Part shown: in pieces, positions 45,278 to 55,400 of the stretch
Position numbering within the stretch: the stretch's first letter is position 1
Layout of the letters: each line of letters begins with the position of its first letter
Assembly: GCA_021399435.1 (NCBI GenBank)
Contig: JAJTUP010000029.1
Coordinates: 558,001-622,000 of the forward strand
Length of the DNA: 64,000 bases
Reading direction: 5' to 3'
Source of the DNA: Diaporthe sp. PMI_573
Lineage: Eukaryota > Ascomycota > Sordariomycetes > Diaporthales > Diaporthaceae
The notes under the pieces: generated by a model
Seen by the model: only the letters and a program-made list of their open reading frames with translations
Databases searched by the model: none
What the model was told of the DNA's origin: nothing
Translations under genes and position numbers: made by a program

Positions 45278-45944
45278 AGGGTTGTGTGCCCCTTTTTAGA
45301 CGCCGGGATTTTCACGGATTGGGTATTGTGATGCCGCGGGGTCCTTGATCCCAGGGACGATGACCTCAAAGCAGCAGTACCTTCTCACAAGGGTCCGGCA
45401 TGGATACGACCATTGTGCCAAAGGCTCAAAAGAGAATGAGAATGCGATAGTCTCGCTGGGTTGGGCCGGCGTGGGGTCAGCAAGCGGAGAGTACGCAACA
45501 AGAGCGATAGCATTCTTGGGAGGCGTGACGGGGTTTCACGGAGGGATACTTGGTTTGGAAGCACAAGGACAAAAGTGACACGACACTGGGGATGCTCCCC
45601 GGCAACTCGTGAACAACGCAGATGGGGTTATATCCAGAATTTTGATAGGGCCGGAGGAGCCAGGGGATGTGAGCTGTATTTCATAATGCATTCATTGGCT
45701 TTATCAAACCTGACGAGTCCTGCTGCTTTCGTCCGTGACGGTTGCGTGGTTATGTCTAATTTCAATTTCGCCGAGGGCAAGAAGGGTGGTTGAGAACTGA
45801 TACGCCCACGTCGAAGAGACTCTTCCTTGGTATTGTATATTGACCTCTAGGGCGCCGCTAACCCATGGCCAGTTGCGAAGGGCGTAGTTTGAGTGCTCCG
45901 GTCAGCTAACCCCCTCGCCTGAAATCCGGGAGTGCTCATTTGTG

Positions 45945-46004
45945 TTGCTCGCACTTGAGCTGCTCGCACATGAGTTCCTCGCACATGAGCTGTGCGCATA
46001 TGAG
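45945..46004 (+). repeat. 15-bp tandem repeat, 4 diverged copies
   Basis: Units: TTGCTCGCACTTGAG, CTGCTCGCACATGAG, TTCCTCGCACATGAG, CTGTGCGCATATGAG. A partial fifth follows (CTGTGCC). Older and more diverged than the 38-kb array. Confidence 0.85.
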
Positions 46005-46390
46005 CTGTGCCAACGTTGCTGCGAGGTGTTCCCTGACCAGTATTGGTTGGTCCTTTCCAGTAGACATCTCCCACATGGTTAAAAGATTGCCGGCTGCGGC
46101 CGCCCAGCGGCCGATGAATACCCTCTGTATACGACACTTTAGGTCCTATTGGACCCGTGGTGGGTCAAGTTCAAGGGCCGTCCGCGTGGGTTGGGGCCAA
46201 GAGTTTCCCGGGGGTGTTCTAGCGGCCGGCCGATCGGTTGCGGGGGTGTCGGGCGGATCTACAGTACTTGGTCGGGAAGAGGGAGGATTGCGCCATTCGG
46301 TCCACGGCAGTCGTAACATCATTCGATGGGTTGTTAGTGTCAGAATATCCAAGTCAGTTCATATATCAGAGAGTCTTGGAGGTCTCATTC

Positions 46391-46398
46391 TATATAAA
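46391..46398 (+). promoter_or_regulatory. TATA box of the dioxygenase gene
   Basis: TATATAAA 78 bp before the last base ahead of the ATG at 46476. A strong consensus match suggests a regulated promoter. Confidence 0.65.
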
Positions 46399-46475
46399 AC
46401 ACCAAGCCCTTCTGGTAACAAATTATTTTCTTCGTGTGGTCTTTCTAGGAGGAAGGATCGACACATACTTAAAAG

Positions 46476-47799
46476 ATGTCATTCAAATCTATCCCCGTAC
46501 TTGACCTGGCCCTGGCCGATGACCAAGCGACCAAGCCGGCCTTCCTTAGGGACCTGCGCGCGGCCCTCATGGAAGTAGGGTTCCTCTACATAAAAAATGT
46601 GGGCATCTCAGACGAGCTGTTCGAGAAGGTCATCTCACTTGGCAGGGCGTTCTTCGATATTCCGCTTGGGGAGAAGTAAGTCGGCGCATCAACTCTAGCT
46701 GAGGAAGATATCACGCTCAGCAACTAGATATTTATGAATTTAATGGCTGATTCACTCCCAAACTCACAACTAACATCATCCCAGACTAAAAATCGAAATG
46801 AAAAACGCCCCTTCCTTCCTAGGATACAGCCGCCTCTCAGCAGAGATAACAGCAGGCAAGACAGACCACAGGGAGCAGATCGACCTGTCGACGGAGCACC
46901 CAATCCCAAGCCCGGACGCGCCGAGGCACCACAACCTCCTCGCGCCGAACCAGTGGCCCGCCGAATCAGCGCTCCCGGGGTTCCGGGAGACGTACGCAGA
47001 GTACATGCGGCTGATGGCGGGCGTGTCGGTGCGCTTCACGGGCCTGGTGGCCGAGGCGGTGGGCCTGCCGAGGGGCGCGTTCGACAAGTACGTCGGGGAC
47101 CCGGGACAGCAGCACAAGCTCAAGATTGTGCGGTACCCTGACGCGGGGGAGCTGGGTTTGGGTGATGGTGACGGTGTTGACGACGAGGAGGGCGCAAGGC
47201 AGGGCGTCGGCCCGCACAAGGACTCAATGCTCACGAGCTATCTTTTGCAGGCTAGTCACCACAGGGGCCTGCAGGCGCAGAACACGCGGGGCGAGTGGAT
47301 CGACTGCCCGCCGCGGGAGGGGACGCTCGTGGTCGCGATCGGGCAGGGGATGGAGGCCCTGACGCGCGGGGTGTGCACGTCGACGACGCACAGGGTGCTG
47401 AGCCCGCGCGCCGGCGAGGGCCCGCGGTTCTCGGTGCCGTTCTTCCAGGGCGTCGCGCCCGACACGACGTTTGAGGACCTCGAGGGCGTCGGGGTGGGAA
47501 GGGTGCCGGAGGAGGTGCGGCGCCTGCGCGAGGGTGTGCTCGCGGCTAATGGGGGAGAGCGGCTTGATGATGTCGAGTTTACGTTTCGTGGCGGGGGTGT
47601 CGCGCGGACGCTGGGCGAGGCGACGCTGAGGAACCGTGTCAAGAGCCACCCTGATGTTGGGGAGCGGTTCTACCCTGATATACTGGCTCAGATTAGGGAG
47701 GAGCAGGCGAGGGCATCTCTGCCTTCGCTGCCGTCGCAGCCCGTGCCGGTGGATGGTGACGGTACGGCTGCTCAGGCAAAGGCTGTCAGGGCGCACTAG
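46476..47799 (+). CDS. 2-oxoglutarate/Fe(II)-dependent dioxygenase (isopenicillin N synthase-like)
   Basis: Two exons, 46476-46675 and 46785-47799, 404 aa. Residues ~5-130 are the DIOX_N region (IPVLDLALAD, LMEVGFLYIKN, FFDIPLGEKLKIEMKN, GYSRLSAE). The jelly-roll core has the iron ligands HKD in GVGPHKDSMLT and the distal His in TSTTHRVLSP, followed by RFSVPFF, the 2OG-binding R-x-S. All required residues are present. Family members oxidise small molecules; with no biosynthetic backbone gene nearby the substrate cannot be guessed. Exon 2 is very GC-rich at third positions, unlike exon 1. An acidic insert (LGDGDGVDDEEGA) lies just before HKD. TATA box about 80 bp upstream. The C-terminal ~30 residues are low complexity. 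Confidence 0.9.
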
Positions 47800-48059
47800 G
47801 TATGAGATGTAGAGCAGGCAGGCAGTTTGAAAGCACCCCGCGAGAACGGACAGGCAGATGCAGAAGAGTTGGCCCGGACTTGGTTGTGCATGTGGCTTTT
47901 GATTCATTTGTTTCCCAACCCCCCAAATTGCCAAAATCAATCAATGGTGTGCGCCCCTCGCTCTATGCTCGTAAACTCCGTCGTAGAAATGGCCTCTCGG
48001 GCCCCATCACCACCGCATTCTCCTCGTCACAATCACCACCCCCGTCATGCGAGAATTGC

Positions 48060-48508
48060 TCAGGCGGTGAAGTTGGGGAAGCACTCCGTCAGGGATTTGG
48101 AGTGCTTGTTCGCGGCGTGTTCGGTGAGACTGTTGTTTCGCATGGGTTTGTTAGCCAGATGGGTTTCTTTGTACAAGGGATTCGGGTTCCGTTTCGGGGA
48201 CCGTTTGGGGGAGGGAAGGGGAGAGGATTTGCGTACGCAGGAGCACGAGAGGTCTTGAGGAAGGTCGAGAAGCAGACTTTGCACTGGATGTCCTTTGCCG
48301 TCTCGTTGACCTTGAGCTGGGACTTGGCCTCCTTGCCGGCGTTCTTCAAGGCACGCTCCCGCTTCTGGGCAGACTTGGCTCCCTGTGTGTGTGAAGGTGG
48401 CGGTCAGCAAGCAGCGAGCGATAAGTGATCGGGGGTCAGGCGATCGCAGCGGGGAGGAACGAGGGGCAATGAGGGGATGCATCTTGTACATACGTTGCCG
48501 CCTCCCAT
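48060..48508 (-). CDS. Small SERF-like C2H2 zinc-finger protein (ZNF706-type)
   Basis: Three exons on the minus strand: 48508-48494, 48382-48237, 48129-48060, 76 aa. Exon 1 is only 15 nt (MGGGN). Exon 2 gives the 4F5/SERF-like basic start GAKSAQKRERALKNAGKEAK and half of a zinc finger (IQCKVCFSTFLKTSRA); exon 3 supplies the histidines (LTEHAANKHSKSLTECFPNF). This matches the small proteins related to human ZNF706 and plant At2g23090. Family role is not settled; it is linked to translation and protein-aggregation control in other species. Each intron keeps frame. Too short to be seen as one ORF. Confidence 0.92.
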
Positions 48509-49522
48509 TTTGAAAGTGTGATGGAGAGTTGTTGGTGAGTAGGTAGTTTGTCACGAGTGGGCGTTGTCCTTTTGATGGACTGTTGATTGCTGATGTCGCT
48601 TTTGATGGCGGTGAGACTGGAGACTGCTGCGGAAGAGAAAATCCTGGGTTCGCAGGAGCGAGGGAATAGCCACGGAGACTTTTTTGGTCAGGCAGAATTC
48701 TAGACCCCCCCTCAACCCATTTGCTGGAGACGGCTTGACCGTATTGGACCCCCCTGCCTGATCGCAGAGGGTCTCGACCCTGCCACGCCTGCCCAGGTGG
48801 GAAAACCCCGAGGGGGCGCACGGACCACAGCTAATTCCTTGGGTCAGCTTTTTCTGGTCCGCCTTAGGGAAGCGGCAGCAAGGGTCCACACGCTTTTTGG
48901 CTGTCGGAAGGAGCCTCCACAAGGCCCAAGAAGGAAGGGTGTGTGTGGTGGTGGTGGCCCGGGTGATCGACCAGACTTGCCTTGCCGTTTAATGAGGAAT
49001 CGAATCTCGACCTCAACCGCAACCTCAACCTCGACGTACGACAACTGACAATCGTGAACGTTGATGAAGTCGTCCTCCCCTTTTTTACGCTCTCGAGATA
49101 AATCACGCCCGACTCCTCTTTGATTGAGAAAAGGCAATGCCCAGCCGTCATCCATCTTCCGTTCTCTGCAATCATACGTAACAGAGCAACTCCCTCGTAT
49201 ATATGTCGCATCATTCATTACTCTATTGCTCTGTTGGCTAAATCTCGTTGCGTGCGGACCGCCGTGCCGTCTCAGGTCTCCAAAGTCCAAGCCCTCCAGC
49301 AGTAAGTTGTTGTTGTCCTGCTGCAGGCTCCTGGTTATTTCGCCGAGGCCCTGCCTATCGCGCATTGCCGTGCAGGGCAGTACATGCCGTGCAGTGCCGT
49401 GCCGTCCTCTGCTGTGCAGCGTGGCTGGCGACAAGCAAGCACGACGTGCCACATCGAGGCCTCGTTGAGACCATCAGCTCGCTTCGGCTGCGGATCCAAA
49501 AAACCCCGCCTCATGCTCACAA
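48509..49522. other. Divergent intergenic region
   Basis: 1.0 kb between two divergent genes, holding both promoters. From about 49365 there is a short GC-rich run with repeated GTGCCGTGC and TGCCGT. No gene supported. Confidence 0.5.
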
Positions 49523-50525
49523 ATGACGAGAGTGCAGGCCAACATGGTGGACAGCTCTTTCCCGAGTCCGAAGGACATCACCCTGCAAGAATTCCACGAT
49601 GCCCTTGCGACATATGACCAGCTCATCGAGGCTGTGTCTGCCTCCAAAGGGGGTAAGAAAGTCCCTTCTCAACTCCGACTTGATCCCGAAGGCTGATGAT
49701 TCCACAGCCAAACCCGGCAAGAAGACCCTCCAAGAGCTAGATCGGTACCGTTACGTCGAAGCCCCTGCCTTGTTCGCCCCGACCAGTTCCCGCCCGGCGA
49801 TGCAGCTTGGGGATGTGCAAACTTTGGTCGAATGGAAGCTGTGCGTCTGACCTGCCTAATCCTCGGGTTCCCTCGAGCCTATTCTCTTTTTGTCGACCCA
49901 CCGTCCAACGTCCCCTTGGCTGCTGCAGGTAGTGGGGAGCGCGACTGATCTGGACAATATTGGGCCCGCCATCTGACCTGTCAGCAGCAAGCATGGGAAA
50001 TTCCGCCCAACTCTGATGAAGCTCGTGTCCTCAAATGACGAATCTTTCGTCAGGAACACGGCCGAGAACGCGCTGGACATTTACAGCAAGGCAGCCGACG
50101 CATCCGCAGCCATCGCCGTCCTAACAAAACTAAAGGGCATCGGTCCAGCCACCGCGTCACTGCTTCTGGCTGTCCACGATCCTCAGAACATAATCTTCTT
50201 CGCGGATGAGGCTTTCTACTGGCTGTGCAACCACGGGAAGAGAGACAATATAAAGTACAATGCCAAGGAGTACAAGGAGCTCCACGAGAGCTCGCAGGAG
50301 CTGGCCAAGCGACTGACTGTGAAGGCAATCGATGTGGAACGGGTTGCATATGTCCTGCTGAACGACACCGGATCAAGTCTGCCAACCAAGCCACCGGCAG
50401 ATACTCCGAAAAACGCAGCGGCCGCCCCCGAAAAGACCATGTCTGCGGCCACAAAGAGGAAGCAGGAGGGTACCATTGAAACATCTTCTGCACCTCGTCG
50501 ATCAAAGCGGAGAAAACAACCCTGA
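49523..50525 (+). CDS. Conserved fungal protein with helix-hairpin-helix-like motif
   Basis: Three exons: 49523-49652, 49708-49840, 49988-50525, 266 aa. Exons 1-2 read LQEFHDALATYDQLIEAVSA, ELDRYRYVEAPALF and LGDVQTLVEWKL; exon 3 opens KHGKFRPTLMKLVSSND. Near residue 125, LTKLKGIGPATASLLLAV resembles the hairpin of HhH proteins (LxxLxGIGPxTA), as in HhH-GPD glycosylases, but the catalytic Asp segment of those enzymes is not evident. The C-terminus is basic (KRKQEG, RRSKRRKQP), a likely nuclear signal. A DNA-binding nuclear protein is the inference. Met8 (49544) is another possible start. The intron-2 acceptor is a tandem CAGCAG, so two isoforms differing by one Ser are possible. Confidence 0.82.
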
Positions 50526-52816
50526 TGGTTGCGCCGCAGCGCTCAGAAGCTGCTCCATTTATCGCCCACACCCGTAGTGTTTGTCCTCCTGGAACGGGAT
50601 CGCCGCATATCCGTCTGCGAGAGCTGTTGGGGAAGGGAATACTAGATTCTTCGTGTACTGGCCAACTTTTAGGGTGTTGTCTGCGACGCTCCCGATTTGA
50701 CTGGACTGCGGGCCAGGTAAAGTCTTCTCGCACTCGGTTGGAACTTCCAGCTGAGCAGGCGATTTACGTCCCGAAGGCAAATGTCTGTCGAAATCCTGCC
50801 ACCATGAGGGCACAGACAGCGTCGATGGATGGCACGACATCGGCGCTCCAGATGGGGTCTCCTTCTTGACCTTATCTTATCAGGGTTTCTCGTGTGTCAT
50901 CCACCCTCTGCAATTCCAGGCTTCCTACCCGTGGTCTAGTACATGGTCCGCAGCCTTTACCGAGTCTGCCAACCATCGGCCAAGGGGCTCCAACGCCACC
51001 TTCGTCTAACAACCCGCGGGCACAGCATTGCATCTTCGGTCCTCGTATCTTGGTAACGCATGCAGCAATCACCAAAAGCAAGGCAACATTTGGTTACCCC
51101 AACGAATTACCCAACAATGACGGCTTGCATCCGTCGGGGACATAGTGCTGTATCACAGCTTGGGCTTGGCTACGCTGAATTGGGTAGAGCTTGCATGAGA
51201 CAAGCATCACAGCCCAAATTTTGGCCTCCCTTTGGAGCCGGATCTTCGCAACTCATTCCGAGCACATGAAGCTCTCTATACACCTATACACCGGTGGAAA
51301 TGTGGAGGTGCCCGAACGTGTCCAGTGCTCTGCTTGCCTGCTTGTCTAGCTTGTCTGGCCACAGCTGGACAGCTGGACAGCTGGCCCATGTCGCCGGAGA
51401 AACCAATATCCACCGAGACCCTGGGTCAAGATCACCTGCCTTGTTCCGTCTAGCATTGGAGCGCTAGAATTCGGATCCGACGCAAATTAACCCGAAACTT
51501 CAGTTATCGATCAGATACAGACCCACCTCGATGCTTTCTCACCGTCGATAGCCTTCAATGAAGCCTTTTTTGGGTATAGTCATCAGAAGAGGGTTCGCCA
51601 GTGCAGCAGGCTGCCTAACAAGGCGTTCCGCCCTTCCCGGGCGATACTCCGCGGCAGGTTACAACGCTGCTACGAAAGTTGGACCATTTGGGGCTGTTGA
51701 TTGGCCCAGCATGCCCAAGTCACTCGTCCGCGGCTCAATGTATTAGTTTATTTCAACCTTCTAGGCCAGATAGCTCACTGTCTTGGCAATGTCGACGCCA
51801 CATAACACCAAAACCCATGTATCTGTAACGTGGGAGCACCCCCCCCCAATACCACGCAGCCACCTCGGGTTCGCAGCGGGGTACAGTACACGCATCTCAT
51901 CGCCGTCTAATGTGTTTTACTGAAGCCCGAGTACCAACCAAACATGTCCTCCAGACCGACGGGATTCAAACTGGACAAGCCTTGCTCTCATGCTAGTCAC
52001 GATTGCTCTAGGAGTGCCTCAACTGACATGCCAGCTCTTTCCAGTCGTTCCGCGATGCTCTACTACTAGTGCATTTAATTGGCATTGGAAAGCAATTTCG
52101 CAACGGCTGTTCCCTGGAATGACCGGTGGTCCCGAATCCTAGAGCGTGGTAGCACAATCGGCCACCGAAAGTGATCGATCCGTTGGCTTCACGAAGCTAG
52201 GGTGACTTGGTTACAACAAGAATGGGGCCGAGAGTTTAAGCATGTTCTGGCTAAAAGCAGCTGCACTCATGTGCAACATGAATCTACAGCGGCTCAGGGA
52301 CCGATGAGACGTCAACAATGCGCCAACGCAGCACGTTTATTGTGCTGAGCACAAGTCTGGTCGAGCCATACGAGGGATCCAGCCCTACGCAATGGGAGGA
52401 TTTGGAATTCTCCCATTGGCTGCTTCGAATACTACGTGGGGAGAATTCGCGTTCGGCGTTGCGGGCCGCGTTGGCGGCTATCAGGGTCTGGCTACAGAAG
52501 CTGTGCAACTCCCTCTCCCTTCCAAGATCGGCCTGCTTCACTCAACTGAGGCTCCAGTTTTATACCGACCGGTGTAGAGTTTGTGGTCAACGTTCACATG
52601 CCCGCAGACGGTGGCTTCAAAGATTGCATGCAAGAAACTACCTTCCCCCTCGAGGGCTCATCGGAGCCTGTACTCCTTGCATGCATTGCCCGACCGGGAG
52701 GCACAATGTCAGGGGCCCGCAAGTGTATAAAGGATGTCGGTTCTTCTTTTACAGGAGGACCATAGCCCGTGCTCCTCATGAGTACATGAAGACCAAGCGT
52801 TTTCGCAAGTTCACCA
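50526..52816. other. 2.3-kb gene-free stretch
   Basis: No supported gene. The frame 51558-51746 (62 aa, start MKPFLGIVIRRGFASAAG) looks vaguely like a mitochondrial presequence but is unsupported. There is a C-run near 51840-51847. No repeat family recognised. Confidence 0.5.
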
Positions 52817-54562
52817 ATGTCGAAGAGCATGGCAGTCAAGTCATCTACGCCTACACATACACTCGCGAACCTGAAGGAGGCTCCTTACAAGAGGATCAGA
52901 GCTATTCCCATGTCTCCCCAGTACAGCATTCCATCTCTTCCTAAACGATTCGCGCAGGTCAAGGCCGATCTGGTATCCAGCAATGAGACATCAATTGCGG
53001 CGTCGTGGGGCCGGCTCCTCATGCAACTTCGACGAGAAGTTGCATCGATTGCGGAAGCAAAGTCCCCCGTCATACCCACCATCGACTTTCAGGACATTGA
53101 GGCTCCTGCAAAACGAGATGCTTTCTTGGACGAACTGAAAGTTCGAGGCGCAGCAGTGATCCGAAATGTCGTCCCCGAAGACGAGGCCCTGACTATGAAG
53201 AGAGATCTTGACACGTACATAGCCGAGAACCCTCACTCCCGAGCATCATCGCCGAATGACTCCCAACTGTACGAGCTTTACTGGAGCCTTGCACAGCTCA
53301 AGGCTCGAGCACATCCAAATATGCTCACGGCCCAGACCTTTGTCATGAACGGCTGTTGGCACCACTCAACCCTGGCAGCAACCTCGTCGGGCGGAGATAG
53401 TGTTGACACCCCGGTGGACTCACGGACACGCATCACGACCAATTTCCCTCTGGCCTACGCCGACCGGGTACTCATGTTCCACCCAAGCCGGTGCCCTCAT
53501 GAGACCCCAAAGCTCGAGCCCTGTGTACCTATCAAGGCTCACGTTGACGGCGGCAGTGTCGAACGATGGGAACCGGACGGGTATGGTGGGCGCTCCCAGA
53601 GAGGGACATATCGCGAGATCTTCACGGGCCACTGGGAAGCCTGGGACCCGTGGGACAGCAGCAGCAGGCTCAATGCCACCAGCGACCTGTACAATGGGGC
53701 CAACACCTGCAGTGTCTTTCGCATGTTCCAGGGCGTCTTTTCCTTGGGCACGGGCGATCGTCACCAGGACCCTTCGTCACCACCAATGGCCATCTGCGCG
53801 CTGCCCGTGAGGCTGGTGACGGCATACTGGCTCCTGAGGCCCTTCTTCTCGCCCCGGAAGCCCTGGGTTGGCAAGGGTCAGCGCGCGGCTGACTTTCTTG
53901 ACGCCTCAAATTGGGATTTGACACCATCGCAGAGCCACATCCTCCACGGAGCACACCCGTGCCACTCTCAGGAGCTCAACGCGCTGCTCCACCCGCACCT
54001 TCTACTCGACAGGACGCTCGTCCCGGTGCCACCACTGCGGCCGGGTGACTATGTTCTGTTTCACCCGGACGTGGCCTACGCTATGAACCCGTCGCTGCCC
54101 GTGCCAATGTCCACCCCGGCGCAGACGCCGCCGCCAACACCGCAGGACTCAACAGGATCGTCACCTATTTTCTCACGGTCACCGTCACCATCATCATCAT
54201 CACCCCCCTTCACCTCCTCCCCTGTCTCCACTTCATCTACCACCTCTTCATCAACAGCAACAATACTTCTCTACATCCCGGCCTGCCCCCTGACCCAAAC
54301 CAACGCCCTCTTCCTGGCCCGGCAGCGCAAAGCCTTCCTGCTGGGGTTCCCGGGCCCCGATTTCACGGGCGGCGGGGGCGAGAGCTTCCACATGGGCAGG
54401 CCCGGCGTGCAGGAGGTCAACGAGGCTGGTGGCGAGGCCGCGCTGCGGGCCACGGGCCTGCTGGCGTGGGACGAGGACGACGCCACCGAGGGCGAGGCGG
54501 AGCGGCTTGTCCTTGCCACTGCGAACGGGATCTTGTTCCCCGATAGCTTTGGGGTGAAGTAG
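52817..54562 (+). CDS. DUF1479 family 2OG-Fe(II) oxygenase-like protein
   Basis: Single exon, 581 aa. The family (relatives include bacterial YbiU) has a double-stranded beta-helix fold. Seen in order: IPTIDFQDIEAPAKRDAFL, RGAAVIRNVVPEDEAL, LYELYWSLAQLKARAHPNML, HVDGGSVERWE (iron ligands His and Asp), VTAYWLLRPFF, and PGDYVLFHPDVAYAM with the distal His. Two insertions are unusual: SLGTGDRHQDPSSPPMAICA where relatives have a short G-E-G-T turn, and a long Ser/Thr/Pro run (about 435-485) before the last strand. The true start may be Met32 (52910) because residues 1-31 are not family-like. Substrate unknown. Confidence 0.87.
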   Translation: MSKSMAVKSSTPTHTLANLKEAPYKRIRAIPMSPQYSIPSLPKRFAQVKADLVSSNETSIAASWGRLLMQLRREVASIAEAKSPVIPTIDFQDIEAPAKRDAFLDELKVRGAAVIRNVVPEDEALTMKRDLDTYIAENPHSRASSPNDSQLYELYWSLAQLKARAHPNMLTAQTFVMNGCWHHSTLAATSSGGDSVDTPVDSRTRITTNFPLAYADRVLMFHPSRCPHETPKLEPCVPIKAHVDGGSVERWEPDGYGGRSQRGTYREIFTGHWEAWDPWDSSSRLNATSDLYNGANTCSVFRMFQGVFSLGTGDRHQDPSSPPMAICALPVRLVTAYWLLRPFFSPRKPWVGKGQRAADFLDASNWDLTPSQSHILHGAHPCHSQELNALLHPHLLLDRTLVPVPPLRPGDYVLFHPDVAYAMNPSLPVPMSTPAQTPPPTPQDSTGSSPIFSRSPSPSSSSPPFTSSPVSTSSTTSSSTATILLYIPACPLTQTNALFLARQRKAFLLGFPGPDFTGGGGESFHMGRPGVQEVNEAGGEAALRATGLLAWDEDDATEGEAERLVLATANGILFPDSFGVK

Positions 54563-55400
54563 GACGTGCCTGGGACGGATTTGTTTGTACCAGTAAAATG
54601 TCGAGAACCACTGTCTGTGAGCGGTCGCGGTGCGTGTCTGAGTTTGTCCTGTGCTTTGAGTTTAATGTGTGATGATCACTTCTATCAGACTGATTGAGGT
54701 TGTAATGAAAATCTGTTGTCATATCATGGGGCGGGTGCCGGCACGAGGGAGGATCACGGTTGGACGGAGACGGGAGAATACATATAATGCATATCACATG
54801 ATGATGACTTGACGTGTTTAGATTTTCCCTTTCCTAAATCATCATGTGGCCTGACTGACTATTTGACCTGAGGGAAGATAGAACGTCTCTGGGTATTGAC
54901 GCCCTTTTCCAAGTGTCCCTCCCTCTCCTTCCTTTCTCTTTCCCGCCCCTGGCCCAAACCTGCGATTTTGATCGGTGGTCTCACTTCCATTTTACCCATA
55001 GAGTGTAAAGGCCAGCTTATCTGGCCACTCTAATTCTGCAGCCGGGACGCATCGGGTCTTCATCCTCCGCTTACGCCCGCCCCCCTGCGTCGTTGAATCA
55101 TCCAGTGCGCAGCGAGTGGGAGGCCAACACCCAGGCCGCAGAGAACGCGGACTGACCCTTCCGTCCGGGGCGAGAGACAACGGACGTCTGTCTTCCTCCT
55201 CGACCAGGACGGGGGCCAGCATTGGCGTGTTGTGTGTGCGGCTCTTGTCCACCCCCGAGACCGAAGCCGTGCCTGCCCTCCCCCCCCCCCACCCGCGGCC
55301 ACGGCCACTTGCTCCGAGCTGGGAGTTCATCCCGGGTGAAAGAAGTGAGTATCCTCTCTCTCTCTCCCCGGCTATTTCGCGTTTTATCTATGACCCTTTC
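54563..55400. other. Intergenic between convergent genes
   Basis: 838 bp of 3' flanks. Short C-runs and (TC) tracts near 54914 and 55355; no gene recognised. Confidence 0.5.

Larger units (their letters stand above)
45278..46475. other. Intergenic with tandem repeat and promoter
   Basis: 1.2 kb holding a 15-bp repeat and, near the end, a TATA box for the dioxygenase gene. Minus-strand frame 45847-46137 mostly reads the repeat and is not supported. Confidence 0.5.

Noticed and set aside
44315..47799. Secondary-metabolite cluster around the 2OG dioxygenase
   Set aside because: No polyketide synthase, peptide synthetase, terpene cyclase or transporter gene anywhere in the window.
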